Assembly: GCA_947589385.1 (NCBI GenBank)
Contig: CANPZW010000013.1
Span: forward strand, 1 to 47,584
Source: an uncultured Clostridia bacterium
GTDB taxonomy: Bacteria > Bacillota > Clostridia > Christensenellales > Borkfalkiaceae
DNA: 47,584 nt
Direction of reading: 5' to 3'
Below, piece by piece: positions 24,632 through 34,532 of the stretch. The position numbers were made by a program, and so were the translations under genes. The notes beneath the pieces are model-generated. The model was given only the letters and a program-made list of their open reading frames with translations. It did no database searches and was not told the DNA's origin. Position 1 is the stretch's first letter; each line of letters starts with the position of its first letter.

Positions 24632-25513
24632 ATGAAAATCGCAGACGGTTGGCAGGATTATAAAATTTTAGCCACTTCGGACGGAATGAAGCTGGAAAAT
24701 TGGAAGGGCGTTATACTTCTCCGCCCCGACCCGCAGGTTATCTGGAAGGGTCGCGATTTGTACGCCTGCGAAAATTTGAACGCCGTCTATCACAGAAGCG
24801 AAAAAGGGGGCGGCGCGTGGGAGATAAAAAAGCCCTTTCCCGCAGAATGGACGGTGAGCTACCGCGATTTGACTTTCAAGGTCAAACCCACAGGCTTCAA
24901 GCATACGGGGCTTTTCCCCGAACAGGCGGTCAACTGGGACGAATGCAGGCGGCTTATAGGGCTTGCAAAACGCAAAATTCCAGACCGAGAAATAAAAATT
25001 TTAAATCTTTTCGCATATACGGGCGCGGCGTCGGTCGCCTGCGCGAAGGCGGGCGCGACCGTCACGCATGTTGACGCCGCCAAGGGCATGGTGGAGCGCG
25101 CGGGCGAAAACGCGCGGCTTTCGGGCGCGGACGGCGGGATACGCTACATAATCGACGACTGTATGAAGTTCGTCGCGCGCGAAATCCGCCGCGGCAACTG
25201 TTACGACGGAATAATTATGGACCCGCCCAGCTACGGGCGCGGTCCGAGCGGCGAGATGTGGAAGATAGAGCGGAATCTGTTCGATTTCGTAACGCAGTGC
25301 GCGGGGCTGCTTGCCCCCGAACCGCTGTTTTTTCTTATCAACAGCTACACGACGGGGCTTCAACCCGCCGTGCTGAAAAATATACTTACGTTGGCGCTTA
25401 AAGGTTTCAAAGGCGTTTCGGACGCCTACGAGATAGGCATAGCCACGGAAGAGGGCATACCTTTGCCGTGCGGCGCAAGCGGATTTTTCACGGGTGAGAA
25501 CTATGCAGGATAA
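24632..25513 (+). CDS. Class I SAM-dependent methyltransferase, RlmI-like (probable rRNA methyltransferase)
   Basis: 293 aa. N-terminal region LLRPDPQVIWKG and the TFKVKPTGFKHTGLFPEQAVNW substrate loop, SAM motif I ILNLFAYTGAAS (123-134), acidic post-I VTHVDAAKGMVERA, and the motif IV MDPPSYGRG (196-204) found in this COG1092-type family, whose members modify cytosines or guanines of 23S rRNA. The PUA domain of RlmI is not present, so the target is uncertain. The ATG is fixed by the family N-terminus, yet it has no ribosome site and lies 8 nt from a -10 box, predicting leaderless translation. The end overlaps the pseudouridine synthase start, so the two RNA-modifying genes form one operon. 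Confidence 0.85.
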   Translation: MKIADGWQDYKILATSDGMKLENWKGVILLRPDPQVIWKGRDLYACENLNAVYHRSEKGGGAWEIKKPFPAEWTVSYRDLTFKVKPTGFKHTGLFPEQAVNWDECRRLIGLAKRKIPDREIKILNLFAYTGAASVACAKAGATVTHVDAAKGMVERAGENARLSGADGGIRYIIDDCMKFVAREIRRGNCYDGIIMDPPSYGRGPSGEMWKIERNLFDFVTQCAGLLAPEPLFFLINSYTTGLQPAVLKNILTLALKGFKGVSDAYEIGIATEEGIPLPCGASGFFTGENYAG

Positions 25514-26198
25514 CGAACTGAACATTTTATTCGAGGACAACCATCTGATAGTTGTCATGAAGCCGCAGATGATTGCTTGCTGTCCCGACGAAAGCGGCGA
25601 CGACAACCTTTTCGACTGCGTGAAAAGGTATATAAAGACGGCGTACGGCAAGCCGGGCAACGTTTATCTGGGGCTTGTGCACAGGCTGGACCGCCCCACG
25701 GGCGGCGTTATGGTGTTTGCCAAAACCTCGAAGGCGGCGGCAAGGCTTTCCGAACAGATGAAAAACGGCGGCTTCGAAAAAAGATATTTCGCCGTGCTCT
25801 GCGGTATTCCCGGGCGCGACCGCGCCACGCTTGTAAATTATCTGCGCAAAAATTCCGTGAATAATACCGTTTACGTCTGCACCGAAAGCGAAGAAGGCGC
25901 AAAGTTCGCCTCTCTCGAATACGAGATAAAGGAAAAATGCGGCGGACTTTCGCTTGCGGAGATAATTCTGCATACGGGCAGAACCCATCAGATACGCGTG
26001 CAGACGGCGGCTATAAATTGCCCCGTTTACGGCGATATGCGCTACGGCGGCGAAAGGGCGATAAAGGGCAAACTTGCACTTTGGGCATATTCTTTGCGGT
26101 TTACCCACCCCGTCACGGGAGACGCGCTGCGTTTTATTGTCGAACCGCCCGCAGAAGAAACGCCGTGGAACAGGTTTAAAGTCGAAATTCAGCCTTAA
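25503..26198 (+). CDS. RluA/RluD-family pseudouridine synthase
   Basis: 231 aa from the ATG with GGTGAG upstream; a GTG 9 nt earlier is an alternative start. Catalytic motif VHRLDRPTGG with Asp63, then MVFAKTSKAA, the RYFAVLCG strand and HTGRTHQIRVQ near residue 155, all diagnostic of the RluA group that isomerizes uridine in 23S rRNA or tRNA. There is no N-terminal S4 domain, so it resembles the short RluA/YjbO-like forms. It overlaps the upstream methyltransferase by 11 nt. The AAACGCC/GGCGTTT hairpin just after its stop is a weak possible terminator. Confidence 0.88.
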   Translation: MQDNELNILFEDNHLIVVMKPQMIACCPDESGDDNLFDCVKRYIKTAYGKPGNVYLGLVHRLDRPTGGVMVFAKTSKAAARLSEQMKNGGFEKRYFAVLCGIPGRDRATLVNYLRKNSVNNTVYVCTESEEGAKFASLEYEIKEKCGGLSLAEIILHTGRTHQIRVQTAAINCPVYGDMRYGGERAIKGKLALWAYSLRFTHPVTGDALRFIVEPPAEETPWNRFKVEIQP

Positions 26199-26243
26199 AA
26201 CGCCCCTAATTTAATAATTTTGGCGTTTCGGCGGGAAAATTCA

Positions 26244-26276
26244 TTGACAAATCGCTTTTTATTATAGTAATATAAT
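26244..26276 (+). promoter_or_regulatory. Promoter region of the large exported protein gene
   Basis: TTGACA at 26,244-26,249; -10 candidates are TAATAT at 18 nt and TATAAT at 21 nt spacing. The ~90-nt leader that follows holds a GC-rich hairpin around GCGCCTTTAAGGCG, and only a weak ribosome site precedes the ATG at 26,371. Confidence 0.5.
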
Positions 26277-26370
26277 TCAGTGTTAATTCGGCGTTTGGCT
26301 CGCGCGCGCCTTTAAGGCGGGCGGGACTTGCGCTTTTACATAAAAAATCCAACTTTTAAGTGAGAAAGTT

Positions 26371-28896
26371 ATGAAGTCTGTAAAAATCAAACTCTGTTTA
26401 ATCATTGCTCTTGCGTTTACGTTTATCGCTTCGGCGGGCGCGTTTATAGGCAGAATTACGGCAAAAGCGAACAGATACGTCACTTTGAGCGGCACGAGTA
26501 TTTTCTATACCGCGGGCAGCGCCGAAATTTGGGCGCACAGGGTGGAACATAAAATTCCCGACGAAACGGCGGGAGAGGTAGATGACCCCTATTATTACAC
26601 GATGTTCACCTTCGAAACGGACGACGACGCCGTAAGTTACAGGCGCAATCTTGCATATTCCTGGTTCTACAACGAAAAGGACAGGGATGACTCCGATACC
26701 GACAACGTCGGCGGAAGCGGCGAAGAAGGCGAGGATACCCCTCACGTCGCGCCCGAAATTTCCTGCGCAAAGGGCTATTTCCATATGGAGATAGGCTTCG
26801 AGGAGGTAAATTTCGAAAAATTCGTAATTACTTTCGAAACCCAGCAGTTCGGCATGACCGAGGATAAAAAGACGGTCAATTATATCATATTCGTTCCCGC
26901 AGAGGGCGGCGTTAAGGCGGTAATAACCGCCGAAAAAGAAAGGGCGGAAGCTAAGGCGGAGGATATAGACGTATCCGAAAGCGCGCTTCTCGGCACGGAC
27001 CATATAACTATTGCGCTTTCGGGCGGCGAAAACGGCGTTTATGACGTAGATATAACCAATGCAGAGGGCTTCGGCGCGGAAGATAGCGGCGCAAACGCCG
27101 TGCAGAAAGGCACGTTCGAAAACGTCGGCAAAATGTACGCGAAGTACGTTTCTTCAACCACAAATCCCGTAATTCCCCTTTCTTTCAAGGCGGACATGCC
27201 CGAAAAGGCGGATACGGACAGAACGGAAGTTCGGGCGCGCATGGCGATATACGAAATGAACGGACAGAGCTTTGCGCTTAACCGCAACTCCGAAGGCGCA
27301 ACGATACAGAACCCCAGCCGCGACATAAACGAGGTTGACGACGGCGAGGGCAAGGTGCACTATACGGGCGGTCAGGTAAACGACACTACGCCCCCCGTGC
27401 TTTGCCTTGACAAAGGGTTAAGATACATTGCCGAGGGCAGCGAAATAAGTTTTGCCTACACCGCGGTAGATGTCCTCACCCAATCTCCCAGCCTCGAAAC
27501 GGGTTATTTCCTTCTCACCAAGGAACAGGCTGCCGACGCGGAATTTAACGCAAACGACTACACTGCGGATAAGCTTTTCAGAATCGTTAAGGATTCGGAC
27601 GACCAGTACGTTAATCCCCACGCGAACCATTACGTCCCCCAAGAGGGCGATTATAAAGCGGAAAGCTTCGAAAAGGGCTTTGCTCCCGACGCCGCAATAA
27701 AAATATATCTCAAAATAACAGACACTGCTTCCACTGGCGGACAGTCAACATATATAATGCTCGACTGGTTTGTTGACGAAAACTACGTAATAACCGTAAA
27801 CAATAATAATTATATCGCCGTGGCAAACGATACCGAGGGCGCGCACTACAATACGGAATCCGCGGATTGGGATACGCTTGTTGAGGAATACCAGGCGGAA
27901 GTGACGAAAGCCGCCGAGGATTTGCGCGCGGGCAAGGACGACTTCTATCTTCCCTCGCTTGAAAAGCTTGTTTCTGACAATGCCACCGCCTATGCGGACA
28001 TGACATATTCCATATATTTTATGGTAAACGGCACTAAATCGTCCTCGACGGGCAACAGCGCTTCTTCGCTTTCGATTGACCTTACCGCCGCAGGCGACTA
28101 TCTGTTTACCGTATATGCGTCCGATTCGGCGTCCAACAAAATGTGGTATCTGAAAGAATCCGAAACGCAGGACGGCGAGCCCGAGGTGGTTGAATTCGAA
28201 ACGGGCGACATCTGGACGATTTACGACGACGAGGACCTTCATTCCAAACTCCCGTGGTTCACTTTCTCGGCGGGCATTGCGGATATTTCGGTCGAGGACC
28301 CCGGCGAACAGGACACGGCTTACGTAGGCACTTCCTACACGGGCAAGGCTTTTGAAATAAACGGCGTTTCCACAAGCGCGGCATATACTCTGTACATCTT
28401 CAACAACGACCTGTATAAGGAGAGGAACGGCGAAGTGCTGACCTACTCGCAGTTTATGGAACGCAAACAGGAGTTGTTCGAGGGCGAAGGCAGGATATAT
28501 TTCACAAACATAGCCGCAGTTGCCGACCTCGACGAGGACAGCGAGGAATACGAGGAGTTTGCAAAGTACAGCTGGAACGCTTCGGCGCGTTCGTTCGTGC
28601 CGCAGGATGAAAACTCTTTCTACCTTATCAAGTGCGAAGTTACAAGCACGCAGTTCCCCACAATCGAGCCCGTAAAGGCGTATATGGGAATAGCCGCTTC
28701 GGTTACCCCCGCGGCGCTCGACGGTGAGGACACGTGGTTGCAGGACAACATGGTTTCGGTTATTCTGCTTGCGGTAGCGGGCGTTGCGTTTATAGGAATT
28801 ATTCTCCTGCTTGTAATCAAACCCAAGGAAAAAGGCGACGTTGACGAAATGTACGCAAAGGAAGAAGCCGCGAAAGACGCAAAGAAAAACAAATAA
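26371..28896 (+). CDS. Large exported single-pass surface protein
   Basis: 841 aa. Signal peptide at residues about 1-33 (KIKLCLIIALAFTFIASAGAF core), a ~760-residue acidic ectodomain with several beta-sandwich-like stretches (for example ALNRNSEGATIQNPSRDINE, DTTPPVLCLDKGLRYIAEGS and the Ala/Ser-rich TSSSTGNSASSLSIDLTAAG region), then a C-terminal transmembrane helix (VSVILLAVAGVAFIGIILLLV, about 792-813) and a short Lys/Glu tail. The segment TPPVLCL...ISFAYTAVD and later GDYLFTVYASDSASN look like Ig-type or cadherin-type units. No enzyme motif. It shares its membrane layout with the products of 14,397 and 16,342. Surface role is inference; function unknown. Confidence 0.75.
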   Translation: MKSVKIKLCLIIALAFTFIASAGAFIGRITAKANRYVTLSGTSIFYTAGSAEIWAHRVEHKIPDETAGEVDDPYYYTMFTFETDDDAVSYRRNLAYSWFYNEKDRDDSDTDNVGGSGEEGEDTPHVAPEISCAKGYFHMEIGFEEVNFEKFVITFETQQFGMTEDKKTVNYIIFVPAEGGVKAVITAEKERAEAKAEDIDVSESALLGTDHITIALSGGENGVYDVDITNAEGFGAEDSGANAVQKGTFENVGKMYAKYVSSTTNPVIPLSFKADMPEKADTDRTEVRARMAIYEMNGQSFALNRNSEGATIQNPSRDINEVDDGEGKVHYTGGQVNDTTPPVLCLDKGLRYIAEGSEISFAYTAVDVLTQSPSLETGYFLLTKEQAADAEFNANDYTADKLFRIVKDSDDQYVNPHANHYVPQEGDYKAESFEKGFAPDAAIKIYLKITDTASTGGQSTYIMLDWFVDENYVITVNNNNYIAVANDTEGAHYNTESADWDTLVEEYQAEVTKAAEDLRAGKDDFYLPSLEKLVSDNATAYADMTYSIYFMVNGTKSSSTGNSASSLSIDLTAAGDYLFTVYASDSASNKMWYLKESETQDGEPEVVEFETGDIWTIYDDEDLHSKLPWFTFSAGIADISVEDPGEQDTAYVGTSYTGKAFEINGVSTSAAYTLYIFNNDLYKERNGEVLTYSQFMERKQELFEGEGRIYFTNIAAVADLDEDSEEYEEFAKYSWNASARSFVPQDENSFYLIKCEVTSTQFPTIEPVKAYMGIAASVTPAALDGEDTWLQDNMVSVILLAVAGVAFIGIILLLVIKPKEKGDVDEMYAKEEAAKDAKKNK

Positions 28897-28914
28897 ACGC
28901 GCGTGAAAAACGCT

Positions 28915-28955
28915 ATACCCGCCGCGGGATAACCCGCGGCGGGTATTTTCATTTG
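28915..28955 (+). terminator. Intrinsic terminator with CCGCGG core
   Basis: 14-bp perfect stem around an ATAA loop, then a T-rich tail. The following 28,956-29,121 holds no gene; it includes a TTCACTCGCCG...CTCGGAATGAC stretch resembling common intergenic repeats. Confidence 0.85.
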
Positions 28956-29121
28956 ATAGAATTTTTGCTTTAAGTCTGCCGTCGTTTCGGGGGCTAAGTC
29001 CAATTAACCCTTGCCTTTGCGCCCGAGGGGATTCACTCGCCGCAAACGGCTCGGAATGACTATATATAACTTTACTTCTTCGGAATTATTGTTTTGTTAA
29101 ATCTTTTTTTCGGAATGGATT

Positions 29122-29370
29122 TTATTCTTCGATTTCAAGATTATCAAAATTAAAAACGTCGCTGTCGAAAAATTCAGCCATTGATACGTCCAAAACCTTA
29201 ATAATCAACGCCATAGTTTTGAAATTAGACGCTTTTGTTTTGCTGTGCAGAATATAATTCATCGTGCTCGGATACAATCCTGTTTCTTGCGTTATTCTGT
29301 ATGCGGAAATATTTTTCATCTCCATAAATTCTTTAACTCTTTTTGCAAACGCTTCGTTTAAAGTCATCAT
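29122..29370 (-). CDS. Small XRE-family HTH regulator
   Basis: 82 aa. One Cro/C1-type helix-turn-helix over residues about 8-63: FAKRVKEFMEMKNISAYRIT, QETGLYPSTMNYILH (recognition helix), then an acidic tail FDSDVFNFDNLEIEE. It begins with two adjacent ATGs; a TACAAT sits 5 and 8 nt before them and no ribosome site is present, so a leaderless mRNA starting at the second ATG (29,367) is likely. It is divergent from the DUF6809 gene, with two palindromes in between that could be its operators. Confidence 0.8.
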   Translation of the reverse strand: MMTLNEAFAKRVKEFMEMKNISAYRITQETGLYPSTMNYILHSKTKASNFKTMALIIKVLDVSMAEFFDSDVFNFDNLEIEE

Positions 29371-29391
29371 AATCCATTGTAACCTATTTTT

Positions 29392-29437
29392 TGATAAATA
29401 TTATCATAAAACCGATTTTTAATAATTAGTAATTATT
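29392..29437. promoter_or_regulatory. Two palindromes in the XRE/DUF6809 divergent region
   Basis: TGATAA-ATA-TTATCA (29,392-29,406, perfect) and AATAATTAGTAATTATT (29,421-29,437, near perfect) lie 29-30 bp centre to centre, between the two start regions. Confidence 0.5.
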
Positions 29438-29446
29438 AGGAAGAGC

Positions 29447-29475
29447 TTTACTTTTTTATGATTAGCCTTTATAAT
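29447..29475 (+). promoter_or_regulatory. Promoter of the DUF6809 gene
   Basis: TTTACT, 17-nt spacer, TATAAT. Confidence 0.75.
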
Positions 29476-29501
29476 GTCTTATTGAATTAGGAGTTAAAAT
29501 T

Positions 29502-29780
29502 ATGAAAGGAATTATTAAAGAAATTTTTCTTTGTGAAAACGGAGTAGAGAAAATTAAAATCCCAAAATCGCAGGAATACAAGGAACTCACAGAGAAAGAG
29601 AGAAAATTATTTGAGAAACTGAAAGCTGAGCTCACCGAAGAAAATTTCAAAGATTTCATTGAATTTACCGAAACTTTTGAAGTCAGGCACGTAATGTTAT
29701 GCGAACAATATTATACTTCGGGCTTTAAAACTGCTGTAAACATAATAATGGAAAGTGCCGATTTTTCGGATATGTTTTAA
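29502..29780 (+). CDS. DUF6809-like small protein
   Basis: 92 aa. Starts MKGIIKEIFLCENGVEKIKI, then an EYKELTEKERKLFEKLKAEL helix and a final GFKTAVNIIMESADF helix, the pattern of the DUF6809 family found in Clostridia and their mobile elements. Function is unknown; there is no signal or membrane segment. The ATG has TAGGAG 8 nt upstream. It is divergent from a small XRE repressor, and such DUF6809-repressor pairs are frequent in accessory DNA. It is not obviously linked to the parE operon that follows, which has its own promoter. Confidence 0.6.
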   Translation: MKGIIKEIFLCENGVEKIKIPKSQEYKELTEKERKLFEKLKAELTEENFKDFIEFTETFEVRHVMLCEQYYTSGFKTAVNIIMESADFSDMF

Positions 29781-29847
29781 TATTCAGCGACCAAAACGAA
29801 AACGCAGTATTTTCTTTGTGCGGAAACAAAATTTTATCTGTCTGTCC

Positions 29848-29876
29848 TTTACTTTTTATACAAAATATGGTATAAT
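29848..29876 (+). promoter_or_regulatory. Promoter of the parE-parC-mscS operon
   Basis: TTTACT, 17-nt spacer, TATAAT. The ~65-nt leader includes a small GGGG/CCCC hairpin and a weak AAAGGG ribosome site. Confidence 0.75.
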
Positions 29877-29948
29877 AACAAAGTTGATTATTACTATATG
29901 TGCCCGACGGGGCTGAAAATCCCCTCGGAGATTCGGTAAAGGGTATTT

Positions 29949-32027
29949 ATGGAAAAACAGCAGCATTATAATGCGGACGACTTAAAAATTCTGGAAGGGC
30001 TTGAAGCGGTGCGCGTGCGCCCCGGTATGTATATCGGCTCTACGGGCGTGAACGGGCTTCACCATATTCTGTGGGAAATCGTAGATAACTCCATAGACGA
30101 GGCGGCTAACGGCTATGCGGACGAAATAACCGTCACTCTGCACAAAGACGGCTCGGCTTCGGTGGAGGACAACGGCCGCGGTATGCCGACGGACATAAAC
30201 TCCAAAGCAAAAATGAGCGGCGTGGAGATAATCTTCACCAAATTACATGCGGGCGGCAAGTTTGACAACGAAAATTACGCATTTTCGGGCGGGCTTCACG
30301 GCGTGGGCGCTTCGGTCACCAACGCCCTTTCCAAGTGGCTTAACGTAGAGGTCTATCGCGGCAACGTGTTTAAAATGTCGTTTACCTCTACATACGACAA
30401 ATCCAAAAAGAAGTGGCTTTGCGGTATTCCAACCGCGCCCCTTCTCGACACAAAGGAAAAGACGAAAAAGAAGGGTACGCTTGTGCGTTTTATGCCCGAC
30501 GGCGAAGTTTTCGAAACGACCGAATGGAACTACGATACCGTAGCTAAACGTCTTAAAGAGCTTGCGTTTTTAAACAAGGGCGTGAAGATAAATCTTCTCG
30601 ACGAACGTCCGCAGTACTCCTTCGAAACGGGCGAGGACGCGGACGGCAACGTAACCAACGTCAGGGTGGAAAGACCCCCGCGGGAACCCGTAACCTATAA
30701 ATACGACGGCGGGCTTGTGGATTTCGTAAAATATCTCAACGACGGCAAAACGCCCCTGTACGAAGAACCTTTGTACTATTCGGATATCAAGGACATTCAG
30801 ATAAAGGGTGCGCCCGCGGGCAAAATAAAAATAGAATTTGCAATGTGCCACACGAAGGACGATACGGAAAGCCTGTTTTCCTTCGTCAACAACATATCCA
30901 CGGTAGAGGGGGGCTACCACGAAAACGGTTTCCACTCGGGACTTTTGAAGGCTATGAACGACTACGCCCGCAACAACGGCTTTCTGAAAGCGAAGGACGC
31001 CCCTTTCATTCCCGACGATATAAAGGAAGGGCTTACGGCGGTGCTTACCGTCAAGCTTGCGAACGTTGAGTTCGAGGGGCAGACAAAGACCAAACTCGGC
31101 AACCCCGAGGTGCGCCAGCCCGTGGAGCAGACCGTTATAGAGGGGCTTTCCAAACTTCAAAACGAGCGCGGCAGAAAGACGGTTTTCGAGGAGATAGCAA
31201 AGAAAGCGAAATTTGCCGCGGACGACAGGATAAAGCATCGCGCGGAGCGCGACGTCGCAAAGGCGGCAAGCGAGAACGACGGGCTGAATCTTGTGGGAAA
31301 GCTTGCGTCGTGTTCGGGTAAAAATCCCGACCTGAACGAGCTTTTCATAGTAGAGGGCGATTCGGCGGGCGGCACGGCGAAGCAGGCGCGCGTAAGGGCG
31401 TACCAAAGCATACTTCCCCTGCGCGGAAAACCGCTTAACGTACAGAAAAAAAGCGCCTTGCAGGCGTTGCAGAACGAAGAAATAAAGACTATGATTTCTG
31501 CGATAGGCGCGGGCTTCAACCGTTCCTTCGACGTGGAAAAGACCAAATACAAAAAGGTTATAATTTTATCGGATGCAGACCAGGACGGCATGCATATCCG
31601 CTGTATTCTTTTAACCTTTTTCTTCAAATATATGCGCGACCTTATAAATGCGGGCTACGTTTATATAGGAATGCCGCCGCTTTATAAGGTTTACAAAAAA
31701 GACGTCGTCGAATACGCCTACGACGACGAGGAGCTGGACGAAAAAATCAAAAAAGTAGGCAAAGGATATTCTATACAGCGCTATAAGGGGCTTGGCGAAA
31801 TGTCCGCGGACCAGCTTTGGGACACAACCATGAACCCCGAAACCCGCAATATGATACAGGTAACGATAGAGGACGCGGCTGAGGCGGCAAGCGTCATCGA
31901 AATGCTTATGGGCGACAAGGTAGAGGGCAGAAAGGAATTTCTTGCGCAGAACGCCAACTTCAACAAGGTTGACGGATTTATCGAAAAGGTCAATTTCAAA
32001 TCCGCGGAAAGCGGGGAGGCTGACTGA
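29949..32027 (+). CDS. parE: DNA topoisomerase IV subunit B (ParE)
   Basis: 692 aa. GHKL ATPase domain ([16 protein letters not shown] near 43-58, [17 protein letters not shown]), transducer domain, and Toprim domain with [12 protein letters not shown] (Glu near 468) and the [13 protein letters not shown] metal site, ending with the [22 protein letters not shown] tail. It uses ATP to drive strand passage that unlinks daughter chromosomes. Features favouring ParE over Gyr[20 protein letters not shown] with [16 protein letters not shown] rather than ALGTG, and the partner gene directly following (TGATG, 1-nt overlap). A gyrB located elsewhere is assumed. ParE is favoured at about three to one. 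Confidence 0.8.
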   Translation: MEKQQHYNADDLKILEGLEAVRVRPGMYIGSTGVNGLHHILWEIVDNSIDEAANGYADEITVTLHKDGSASVEDNGRGMPTDINSKAKMSGVEIIFTKLHAGGKFDNENYAFSGGLHGVGASVTNALSKWLNVEVYRGNVFKMSFTSTYDKSKKKWLCGIPTAPLLDTKEKTKKKGTLVRFMPDGEVFETTEWNYDTVAKRLKELAFLNKGVKINLLDERPQYSFETGEDADGNVTNVRVERPPREPVTYKYDGGLVDFVKYLNDGKTPLYEEPLYYSDIKDIQIKGAPAGKIKIEFAMCHTKDDTESLFSFVNNISTVEGGYHENGFHSGLLKAMNDYARNNGFLKAKDAPFIPDDIKEGLTAVLTVKLANVEFEGQTKTKLGNPEVRQPVEQTVIEGLSKLQNERGRKTVFEEIAKKAKFAADDRIKHRAERDVAKAASENDGLNLVGKLASCSGKNPDLNELFIVEGDSAGGTAKQARVRAYQSILPLRGKPLNVQKKSALQALQNEEIKTMISAIGAGFNRSFDVEKTKYKKVIILSDADQDGMHIRCILLTFFFKYMRDLINAGYVYIGMPPLYKVYKKDVVEYAYDDEELDEKIKKVGKGYSIQRYKGLGEMSADQLWDTTMNPETRNMIQVTIEDAAEAASVIEMLMGDKVEGRKEFLAQNANFNKVDGFIEKVNFKSAESGEAD

Positions 32028-34519
32028 TGGCTAAGAAGAAAGACGGAATCCAGACCTCCATACCGCAGGGCAACGTGTATGTACAGCCCCTCGAACAGGT
32101 TATGCCCGGCGCGATGCTCCCCTATGCGGAATTTGTTATACTCGACAGGGCGCTGCCCCGCGTTGAGGACGGTTTGAAGCCCGTCCAAAGGCGTATTTTA
32201 TACACTATGATGGAAATGGGGCTTACGCCGGACAAGCCCCACAAGAAATCCGCGAGAATCGTGGGCGACTGCATGGGTAAATATCATCCCCACGGCGACA
32301 GTTCGGTTTACGACGCAATGGTCAGAATGGCGCAGCCGTTCAATATGCGCCAAACCCTCGTAAACGGGCACGGCAACTTCGGCTCGGTTGACGGCGACCC
32401 CGCCGCGGCGATGAGATATACCGAGGCGCGGCTGGAACCGCTTGCCCTTGAACTTTTGAAAGACCTCGACAAAGAGACCGTTCCCTTTTCATTCAACTTC
32501 GACGATTCGCTGTTGGAGCCCGACATTCTGCCTGGAAGATTCCCCAATCTTTTGGTAAACGGCGCAAACGGAATAGCGGTGGGGCTTGCCACAAATATCC
32601 CCACGCATAATCTGGGCGAGGTTATAGACGGCTGCTGCGCGTATATAGACGCAACATTAAACGACAGGAAAATTTCGCTTGCCGACATAATGAAGATAAT
32701 ACCCGGTCCCGACTTTTCCACGGGCGGGTACGTAATCGCCAACGAATTGAAGCAGGCTTACGAAACGGGCAAGGGCAAAATCACTCTCCGCGCGAAATAT
32801 TCCGTCGAGACGGGCGATTACGGCAAAAAACTGATTGTAATCACCGAACTGCCCTACCAGACAAACAAGGCGGAGCTGTTGCGCAAAATAATGCTTCTGC
32901 GCGAAGATAAAAAGGAGCTTCTGGAAGGAATCACGGATATCGTGGACGAATCCGACCGTTCGGGTATGCGCGCCGTCATAACTCTCAGAAAGGACGCCGA
33001 TGCCGACGCCGTGCTGCAATGCCTTTTCAAATATACCGACCTCGAATGTACGTTCGGCATAAATATGGTGGCTATCGCGGGCGGCAAGCCCAGGCAGCTC
33101 GGGCTTCTCGACATACTAAAATATTATACAAAATACCAGCAGCAGGTAATCGTCCGCCGCTGCAAGTTCGAGCTTAAAGAAGCCGAAGCCCGCTGCCATA
33201 TTTTGGAAGGGCTTATCATCGGCGTGCATAACGTAGATGAAGTTGTAAGGATAATAAAGACTTCCGAAAACACCGCGCACGCCCGCACAAGACTTATGGA
33301 AAGGTTTGCGCTGTCCGAAATACAGGCGCAGGCTATACTCGATTTACGGCTTGCCCGGCTGGCAAAGCTGGAAGTGAATAAGCTGGAAGAGGAGTTGAAA
33401 CAGCTTAAACTTCGCATAGAGGAACTCAAACGCATACTTGCAAGCAAGGAACTGCAATACGGCATCGTCAAAAAAGAGATGCTGGAAATCAAGGAAAAAT
33501 ACAAATCCGAAAGAAAGACGGTAATAGTCGATAGCGTGGAAAAAATCAACGTCAAGCGCGCTGACCTCAAACGGCAGGTTACGGGCTGGACGGTTGCAAT
33601 AACGGGCTCGAACGCGCTGAAATTTATGGAGCGCGAGGATTTCAAGGAATTTGCAAAGAAAAAGACGAGCCCTTCCTCCACTCTATCCCAGCTTCACAGG
33701 GCGGTGACGGAGTGCGGTTCGGACGCAACGCTGTACGCTTTCACAAATTTAGGCAACTGCGTTAAAATTCTCCTCGACGAGGTTGACCCCGTAGAAGTAA
33801 AGGCGGCGGGCGTTAAGCTTGAAACGCTTGCGGACGGAGTTATGAAAGGGGAATACCCCGTAGGCATGTTCGCGCTTGCGGGCGCGCCCGCGGAAGGGGA
33901 ACTGTTGTTCTTCACGAAACAGGGTTCGGTCAAGCGCACGGCGTGGACGGAGTACGACGTAGGCAAGCGTTACTTCCAGGCGATAAAGCTGAAACCGGGC
34001 GACGAGGTGCTCTGCGTGGAGCAATACGACCCCGACGAATACGCCACAATGCTGTTTGTCACAAAACAGGCGATGTGTCTGAACGCTTCCAAAGACGACG
34101 TGCCCGTGCAGGGGCGCGTTGCGGGCGGAGTCCGCGGGATTTCGCTTGCCGACGGCGACGAGGTATTATTCGCAACCCAGCACAGAAGCGAAGGCGAGAT
34201 TATCGTAGCGACCTCTCTGGGCGGTTTCAAACGGGTTATATCCTCGCTGTTCGACGAACACGGCAGGGGTTCCAAGGGCGTGATGATAGCCGACTTGAAG
34301 GATAAGGGCAACCTTATTTTTGCCGATTACGTCACTATGCCCTATAAACTTGCGGTTGTGGGAGAGGACAAGTCGGTTCTCGAAGTCGATACCGAGGACA
34401 TATCGATAGAAAACCGCGTTTCCAAGGGCAAGCCCCTTATAAAAACGGGCGTATCCGCGGTGGTCGCGCTTAAATATAAATCGGATTTAGACGGCAATGC
34501 CGTTCAAATAAAATTTTAA
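32027..34519 (+). CDS. parC: DNA topoisomerase IV subunit A (ParC)
   Basis: 830 aa. Winged-helix and tower region with the catalytic Tyr131 in [10 protein letters not shown]; the quinolone-region segment [17 protein letters not shown] carries the usual Ser92 and an Asp at 96, i.e. no classical resistance change. The C-terminal beta-pinwheel (from about 500) has HGRGSKGV in place of a canonical QRRGGKG GyrA box, which favours ParC. It forms the DNA-cleaving half of topoisomerase IV with ParE. It starts on the ParE stop codon (TGATG) and is followed 13 nt later by mscS, so the three genes are one transcript. Confidence 0.8.
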   Translation: MAKKKDGIQTSIPQGNVYVQPLEQVMPGAMLPYAEFVILDRALPRVEDGLKPVQRRILYTMMEMGLTPDKPHKKSARIVGDCMGKYHPHGDSSVYDAMVRMAQPFNMRQTLVNGHGNFGSVDGDPAAAMRYTEARLEPLALELLKDLDKETVPFSFNFDDSLLEPDILPGRFPNLLVNGANGIAVGLATNIPTHNLGEVIDGCCAYIDATLNDRKISLADIMKIIPGPDFSTGGYVIANELKQAYETGKGKITLRAKYSVETGDYGKKLIVITELPYQTNKAELLRKIMLLREDKKELLEGITDIVDESDRSGMRAVITLRKDADADAVLQCLFKYTDLECTFGINMVAIAGGKPRQLGLLDILKYYTKYQQQVIVRRCKFELKEAEARCHILEGLIIGVHNVDEVVRIIKTSENTAHARTRLMERFALSEIQAQAILDLRLARLAKLEVNKLEEELKQLKLRIEELKRILASKELQYGIVKKEMLEIKEKYKSERKTVIVDSVEKINVKRADLKRQVTGWTVAITGSNALKFMEREDFKEFAKKKTSPSSTLSQLHRAVTECGSDATLYAFTNLGNCVKILLDEVDPVEVKAAGVKLETLADGVMKGEYPVGMFALAGAPAEGELLFFTKQGSVKRTAWTEYDVGKRYFQAIKLKPGDEVLCVEQYDPDEYATMLFVTKQAMCLNASKDDVPVQGRVAGGVRGISLADGDEVLFATQHRSEGEIIVATSLGGFKRVISSLFDEHGRGSKGVMIADLKDKGNLIFADYVTMPYKLAVVGEDKSVLEVDTEDISIENRVSKGKPLIKTGVSAVVALKYKSDLDGNAVQIKF

Positions 34520-34532
34520 GGAGTAAAAAATT

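Noticed and set aside
28956-29121. Mobile palindromic repeat ending CTCGGAATGAC
   Set aside because: Only one copy in the window and no clear ends; the likeness to common intergenic repeats is from memory and too weak to list.
29949-34519. gyrB-gyrA annotation
   Set aside because: The ParE-like residues ([16 protein letters not shown]), the lack of a canonical GyrA box and the B-A overlap without recF/dnaA neighbours favour parE-parC; not fully excluded.
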